A stretch of 64,000 nt of DNA from Alopecurus myosuroides. Taxonomy: Eukaryota > Streptophyta > Magnoliopsida > Poales > Poaceae. The notes beneath the pieces were generated by a model that was given only the letters and a program-made list of their open reading frames with translations, had not been told where the DNA came from and did not search any database. Below, piece after piece: positions 58,128-64,000 of this stretch. Made by a program: the position numbers and the translations under genes. The first letter of the stretch is position 1, and every line of letters starts with the position of its first letter. The DNA lies in the NCBI GenBank assembly GCA_028641055.1, contig CM054060.1, positions 160,520,322 through 160,584,321 of the forward strand, given 5' to 3'.

Positions 58128-58711
58128 ATGAGTATTCCTGAAGTAGAGGTTCGTTCTTTTAGGAAACAAGGGGGAGAAAGTTTAAAAGATGCTTGGTATA
58201 GAATAAATGATGCTCATAAGAGGTGCACAAAAAAAATATTCTACCTTGATACTCCTGAGAAATTTTTATGTTGGTATTTCTGGCTGGTATAGGCATGTAT
58301 TAGATACTCTTACGGGTGGAAATTTTCTAGGAACTCCTGCTTTGGAAGCCTGCAATTTGATTGAAAGTTTAGTAGGAGCACCCCCCCATTACAACTGTTA
58401 AAACTGAGATCACTTTGGAGGATGTTATTGATAAACTAAACTCTTTGGAAATGAACTTATCAATCTTCCTTGATAATGCTAGCAAAGTTAATGAATTACT
58501 AGTTACTATTGATAAAAGAATCACTGCTCTAGAAGCTAGCAACACTCATGATAATCAAAGTTCTAGGATTGGTAAACTAGAGGATGCCATGGGAACTTTA
58601 AGCTCAACCTTTTCATCTCTTAAATTCAAAAAGGAGAAAGCCTTTGTGGTTAGGAACAAAGATTCATGTATGCTGCTACGATGGCTAAACCCAAATCTCA
58701 ATATGTGCTGA
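58128..58711 (+). pseudogene. Degenerate gag-like remnant
   Basis: MSIPEVEVRSFRKQGGESLK then DAWYRINDAHKRCTKK is followed by a frameshift near an A7 run (58230). GGNFLGTPALEACNLIESLV appears in another frame, then a coiled-coil-like segment (DKLNSLEMNLSIFLDNASKV). Same arrangement as at 16124-16743. Confidence 0.6.
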
Positions 58712-61549
58712 AAATTGCTAAAACAATTAATGAGACTAAGAGTGACCTTCATGTTGAATCTTCAAAAACATCTAGAGTGCCTATTGCTGCAAATAATGGT
58801 TTAGAGTAAGGTATAGAATAAGCTTCTTTACTTGAAAATACTTGAGTTGCCCTTTTTATACCTAGCTGAAAGGCGTTAAAGAAAAGCGCTACCGGGAGAC
58901 AACCTGTTTTATTTTGTTGTTTTCAACCCGTTTTCCTTCGTTTTCTTTGGTGTGCTTTGCACCTGGGTGTTGTATATTTCCTTAGCAACCCCTATGTATC
59001 TTTTTTTTGTGTTTTTTTTTAGCCAAGTAAAGCCTCTAGTAGAAAGTTGAGCCTATATTTCGGATTTGTGCAAAGGAAACAGATTTCTGCTGTCCACTGT
59101 TAATTCTGCTAAATATCACAAAAAATTCAAAATGACCTGAGCTTTTTTGTTCTTAATCCTGAGTTATATACGCAACTTTTCTTAGAAGACCACTTTTTTA
59201 TTTGAGCAATGGAAGATTTTAAAAAAAATCGATCTTTACCTGCTGTTCTGTTTTGACAGATTTCTGCCATTTATCGCATTTGCATCTTAATCTCTTTCTT
59301 TTGGTGTTTTTTTTTGAGAAAAAGAGTTTTTAAAGAAGTTGTTACAGTAGCTAATGTGTTTTTGAGTGTTAAATCTGTGTTGAAACTGAACCATGTGAAT
59401 TTATTATTTCAATTGCACTAACGTTGCTAATGAAGATTGTGAGAATTTTGATGTGAAGGAAGTTTTCAAGGGTCAAGAGAAGAGGATGATATGATGTGAT
59501 CAAGAAGAGTGAAAAGCCTAAGATTGGGGATGCCCCAGTGGTACATCCAAGCAAATTCCAAGAAGACCCAAGCTTCTAAGGTTGGGGATGCTCAAGGCAT
59601 CCCCTTCTTCATCAACAAATTATCAGGTCACTTCTAGTGAAACTATATTTTTATTCGGTCGCACCTTATGTGCTTTACTTGGAGCGTCTTTTATTTTTGT
59701 TTTCAGTTTGCTTTTGCTTTTGCTTTCATTTTGTTTTTACTTTTTCAATAATCTTGGTTTGGACCCAGCATTCTTTTACTGGAGAGTGACACGCTCCGCT
59801 TTTTCATGAGAATACGTTGTATTCTTAATCTTTGTCTAGCTGCTGCAGTAATTTAGCTCCTGTTGTGCATGCATCTCTTATTAGAGCTGTTAGTTTTAGT
59901 AGTTTTATGTGAGTAATCTCATGTTTTCTTGCTGTATCATAAAGAGTATTTTTGTTAAAGCATGTTTTGTATGGTGCTTGTTGGGAGAAAGAAAACTGCT
60001 GCTTGAAGTAGAATTTATAACAGTACTAGTAGAAGGTTGTATAGACTATGGCTAGAACTTTTTCATGCCATGCTAAATGTTATTTTAGTTTTAAAGCCTT
60101 GTGGTTATTGAGTAGTATGATTAGCCTCAAATAGCTGAGAGTGTTTAATATGCATTGAAAGATTCATGAGTTGTTCTTGTCATAGTAAAGCATCAATATA
60201 TGGTATTCTCTTTCGAATATTTTATTTGGTTGACTTGGCGCATGCTCACACCATGTTTATGACTACAAACCAGTCACGAATAGCCTCCATGACCACTTAG
60301 TTTTTGAACTTGTGATACTTCTTATGTTTTAATTAATGATGCTTATGTCGCTATGCATGATTATGGCTCTTATGCTCTCTTGATTTGTCGCTCCCAGTCT
60401 TCTGCTAGCCTCCACCTGTACTGAGTATGAGCTCTACTCATGCATCCAAACTCCCTTAAACCAAAGTTTTTCCCATTGAGTCCACCATACCTACCTACAT
60501 GTGGTATTTAACTGCCACTCCAAGTAAATTTCTCGTGTGTTACCTTTAAAACCTTCAAAATTACTCCTGCTTTATGTTTCTGTTTTTGCTCATGAGGACG
60601 TAAATAGAGAATCTTTATCTCAATTGTTGATTGGATTTCACACCCTGGACTAGTGGATTCATACGCTTATCCAAATGATAGAAGAGCTGGCAGCGGGGTG
60701 CCCAGCCCCAAATTAATGCAAACAAATTCTCTTCACTATTTTTGCCCCTGATTTATCGGTCAAAGCATAATTGTTTAAAAAAAAGAGAAAGAGGGATGAC
60801 CTTCTACACTAGTTGCGTCCTTCACCATGGGAGCCGCTCTTGTGAATCCAGTTGGCTTGTGACGTACTGTATTTTCTGTTTATCATTCGTTGACATTAGC
60901 ATACATCTCCCAAAATATAGTCACTCCTCCATGGTATGTGATTGTTGGAAGGCACCCGAGGATTTGGTTAGCCATGGTTTGTGAAAGATGGATGGGAGGA
61001 GTGTCAAACTTTTAATACCTCTTTTTAATAAAATAAAATCTCTAGCACATGAGTGATCCCTGCTTCCCTCTGCGAAGGGCCTTTGTTTTACTTTTATGTT
61101 GAGTATCCATTTTCTAACTTTATGCACAGTTGAGAGAGCATTTTTATCATTCTGAGTTCTATGTGCATTTGTCCCATAAGCATCAATAATTACTTCATGA
61201 TGTGATATCATTTGTTCTTAGATTATTTGTTCTAGTCTTCCTCGTGAACTTTGAAGGTGTACTGGCATTTATGTTTTGCCCCACTCTTAAGGACTTTCGA
61301 AATATCACTTTGCCATGCTTTCTCTATACATGAAACAAACGTATACCTTTCTTTGCATTATTATTCATGATCCTTTATTTGATTTACTTTTCGTGATGCA
61401 AAGTAATTGCTATGCTTTATTATTAAAGTTTTATTTATCATGTCTGTGTTTAAAGTTTTATGATCTCAACGTGCATATGCTTTTACATTAGATTGATCAA
61501 GTTTATGTTAGTAGCATGTCACCTTAGAAATTATTGTTTTATCGTTTAC
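58712..61549 (+). other. Non-coding internal region of the second pol-less element
   Basis: Colinear with 16744-19384. It contains polypurine-like TTGGGGATG at about 59525 and 59582, with a third copy next to the 3' LTR at about 61579, and hairpins at 59584-59604 and 61550-61567. Confidence 0.7.
59584..59604 (+). other. Perfect GGGGATGC...GCATCCCC hairpin
   Basis: An 8-bp stem with loop TCAAG. Equivalent hairpins lie at 17512-17532 and 31728-31744 (minus). Confidence 0.7.
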
Positions 61550-61567
61550 CTACTCGAGGATGAGTAG
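61550..61567 (+). other. Hairpin before the 3' LTR, G-U variant
   Basis: CTACTCG-AGGA-TGAGTAG keeps all seven pairs with one G-U, plus an extra outer C-G pair. It ends 20 bp before the LTR. Confidence 0.6.
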
Positions 61568-61587
61568 GAACTAAGCTTGGGGATGCT

Positions 61588-62153
61588 TGATACGTCTCCA
61601 ACGTATCTATAATTTATGATGCTCCATGATCATATTCTGCCAATCGCTACTTGTTTTCTCCCTTATTTATAGCATTTTATATGTTTTCCGGGACTAACCT
61701 ATTAACAAGATGCCAAGTGTCAGTTCCCTGTTTTCTGCTGTTTTTGGTTTCAGAAAAGTTGTTCTGCAAACATTCTCGAAATTGGACCCCACAAAGCCCG
61801 AAGTTCCTATTTTCCCCGGAAGCATCCAGAACACCGAAGAGGATTCGAAGAGGGGAAACAGGGGGGCCACACCATAGGGTGGCGCCCCCCCTTGGCCGCG
61901 CCACCTATAGGTGTGGGGCCCCTGGAGCTCCACCGCCTTTGCCCTTTTGCCTATTTAAGCCCCCGGATGGAAAACCCTAAACACCTGATAAAAAATCCCC
62001 GAAAAGTTTTGTAGCCGCCGTCAACATAAACCCTAGATCAGGGGGTTCTGAAGCTGTTTCCGGCACCCTGCCGGAGAGGAGATCATCACCGGAGGCTTCT
62101 ACATCACCATGCATGCCTCTGGAGTGATGCGCGAGTAGTTCATCCTTGGACTA
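61588..62153 (+). repeat. 3' LTR, first 566 bp
   Basis: It starts TGATACGTCTCCAACG and stops after CTTGGACTA, where 5' LTR homology (CTTGGACTACGGG at about 56931) is interrupted by TGTGACGCC. Confidence 0.85.
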
Positions 62154-64000
62154 TGTGACGCCCCGAGATCGGGCACTATGCAGATTTCAGCATTTCCGCC
62201 AAAATCCACATAATAACCGATTTCAGGTTGCCACTTGTGATAACATTACAACAGTTCACGAATAATCCACAATAACAACAGAGGAGGTATATACAAGACG
62301 ACTCAAACGAGTCAAGGATACAACTGATACCATACAAAGATCCAAATAACAGCGGAAGAAACAACATAGTGTCCGACTACGGACAAGATACAAATTGGAC
62401 TAAGAGTCCTGAAGATAACCGATGGCGTCCAATCCCTGCCCAGGCCAAGCCGGAGGGATTCCCAAGCTAACGTCGTCAGACTTCAAACCTGTTGACTGCA
62501 ATGTGGAATATGCAGCCACGAAATGGATTCGTGGGTCAGTACGGTTAAGTACTGGCAAGTGGATAAACCATACTCACAAGATACCAGCGTAACCAATCAT
62601 CACAAGATACAATTACTTTGGGTACAACGGAAAGGAAAGGATTATTGCAAAGGAGCGGCAGCGGGCTGCTCTAACTAACTACAGAGACGCGCTACAACAT
62701 CCGGCTAAAAGAAAGGGATAAGATAGCGTATCAGAACCAACTACAACTACTCACCAAACAATACCCATCCAGTGTCACCCCCTACTAAGGAAGCAACCCA
62801 AGGAAACTCACACTGTTGATTAAGGTGACATTCATTTTTATGGTGGAGGTAATCTATATTACTAGTCAAGTTATCATCGTTAAGTGTAAGTTGTCTGAGT
62901 ACTTGTTAGCCAACACTTTCACAAAGTCATCCATAACCGCGGCGCGGACAACACGGCTTCTCGAGAAGATTTAACCCTACAGGGATGCACCAATTTGGCC
63001 GTACACGTAAGAATGACCCACCAGATGGAAAGGCCCTTCCACCAAGCGAGGCACTCAACACAACCCAACTCTTCTTCGCATCAAGCCCAAAGAACCACGT
63101 GATGTGCGTGCGCGGCTAATCGAGCCCCCACGAAGAAAAGGGGGACCCTCATAGCACTGGAAGACCACGCCGCCCTAAATGCCGACTACAAAAGTTCCAC
63201 CCTGGCGCCAAGGGCTCGCACCTGCATATGCATGCATCAAATGGAAAGCCCGAACTAAGTGTGGCGATTTGGACGAGATGCGAATCGAATCAGAATTGCG
63301 GGGGGGCGCCCATACTCGCTTCCCACATGCGGTTAGTGCGCTCATCATGGATCGGAGGACAAGACCCTTTTCCTAATTAAGTTCGACACTAGCAGGCCTC
63401 AAAACCACGCCGGGCCTCCTGCCGGTGCCTTATCATCAGATCATTATTACCCAAAACATTAACATGAAGTTGATTGAATTGAAACCCAACTATCGACTAA
63501 ACAGGTGATAGAACAAAGGACAACAGGACTAGAGCGCAAACAAACCTAAGCATGCAACTACGACACGAGGGCCGACAAGGTAAAACAAACAACAGTTGAT
63601 AGGAAGTGGAAGGAAGGCTATATCATGGTTGCAAGGTAAACATATGATAGGATCGTGACACAAGCATCGAATCAAAAGGCTCGAATAAGAACAACGGTAA
63701 GAATCGGTAACAAGTGATGAAAGGCAGCCATAGGCAGCAAGTGAGTATACTTGCCTGGAATCCAGCAAGTAGAGGTACATCCCCAGAACTTGTTGTTGCT
63801 CACATCATCTCAGCGTCCTAACCGCGAAGATGCAACGAACTAGAACAAACACCGGATGCAACAATTACTTCTATGGCAAAAGATCCAGCATGATCCTATT
63901 TTATATGCATGACAATTAATTGATGCATCAAAGTAAACCAGTTGACACGGTAAACATATTTAAATGGGCCCATATGCAATTTGGATTGCATATGGAAAAG
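62154..64000. mobile_element. Start of another long LTR-like element, runs off the window
   Basis: It begins TGTGACGCCCCGAGATCGGG inside the 3' LTR. No ORF or pol motif appears in 1.85 kb. Layout and phrases (for example CAAGTGAGTATACTTGCCTGG versus CAAGTGATGAACTTGCCTGAG at about 10922) recall the giant LTR at 9551, so it may be a related long-LTR family. Its right end and target duplication (expected GACTA) are not visible. Confidence 0.55.

Larger units (their letters stand above)
56358..62153 (+). mobile_element. Second Athila-type pol-less LTR element, 3' LTR interrupted
   Basis: 5' LTR 56358-57936, primer site 57947-57964, gag-like remnant 58128-58711, non-coding internal region to 61587, and 3' LTR from 61588, cut at 62153 by another insertion. 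Structure and sequence parallel the 9475-21038 copy; again no pol. The LTRs are of the same family but differ clearly from 19422-21038 (TGATACGTCTCCAACG versus TGATACGTCATAAAC). Confidence 0.85.

Noticed and set aside
1..64000. tRNA or rRNA genes, host microRNA precursors, organellar insertions
   Set aside because: I looked for cloverleaf-like sequence and conserved rRNA stretches and saw none; the tRNA-like matches are only retrotransposon primer sites. A tRNAscan or Rfam search would settle it.

Overview
This window is plant nuclear DNA, most likely from a large-genome Triticeae or other pooid grass. The evidence is dense nesting of grass-type LTR retrotransposons (LTRs opening TGATACGTC with a tRNA-Asp-type primer site), two full-length plant LINEs, grass MITEs, and one split host gene with GT-AG introns and a GC-rich first exon. 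No bacterial or viral operon structure is present. Only one conventional host gene is supported: VPS20/CHMP6 (ESCRT-III) at 47533-49974, in six exons.

Layout. 1-8004 is a young Ty3/gypsy element (tentatively CRM-like) whose 5' LTR starts left of the window; its pol frame is broken by two in-frame stops and reads into the 3' LTR. It sits inside the gag of a minus-strand Athila-type element (8005-9474). Next comes a plus-strand Athila-type, pol-less element (about 9475-21038). Its 5' LTR is split by a 6.1-kb TG...CA insertion (9551-15673) with a 5-bp target duplication, best read as a giant solo LTR. 21039-29408 is a decayed minus-strand Tat/Retand-type gypsy element: LTR and primer site, gag, protease, RT, dual RNase H, integrase, a 72-bp tandem array and an opposite-strand additional ORF. 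29409-33166 holds rearranged Athila-type pieces and 33167-33826 a LINE RNase H remnant.

The stretch 34100-47311 is the 5' flank of VPS20 inflated by insertions. It holds a TIR MITE with a Stowaway nested in it, a full-length LINE on plus (34740-40332), a full-length LINE on minus (40417-46243), and a PIF/Harbinger-type TIR element carrying its own ORF (46276-47311). Each LINE has a 16-bp target duplication, and the TIR element has TAA duplications. Without these insertions the first LINE's site lies only about 300 bp upstream of the VPS20 start codon.

Downstream of VPS20 are a Mutator-like foldback with a nested 600-bp hAT-like element (51893-52985) and a minus-strand non-autonomous retroposon whose 5' end resembles that of the plus LINE (54058 to about 55450). 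Then comes a second pol-less Athila-type element (56358-62153), whose 3' LTR is interrupted at 62154 by another LTR-like element running off the window.

The most interesting signals are the LINE pair (both with ATGA ORF1/ORF2 junctions), the giant solo LTR, the conserved hairpins and triplicated polypurine-like motif in the pol-less Athila-type elements, and the TIR element whose ORF carries a ubiquitin-interacting-motif-like helix next to the VPS20 promoter. Family names for the LTR elements come from motif recognition and not from a database search.
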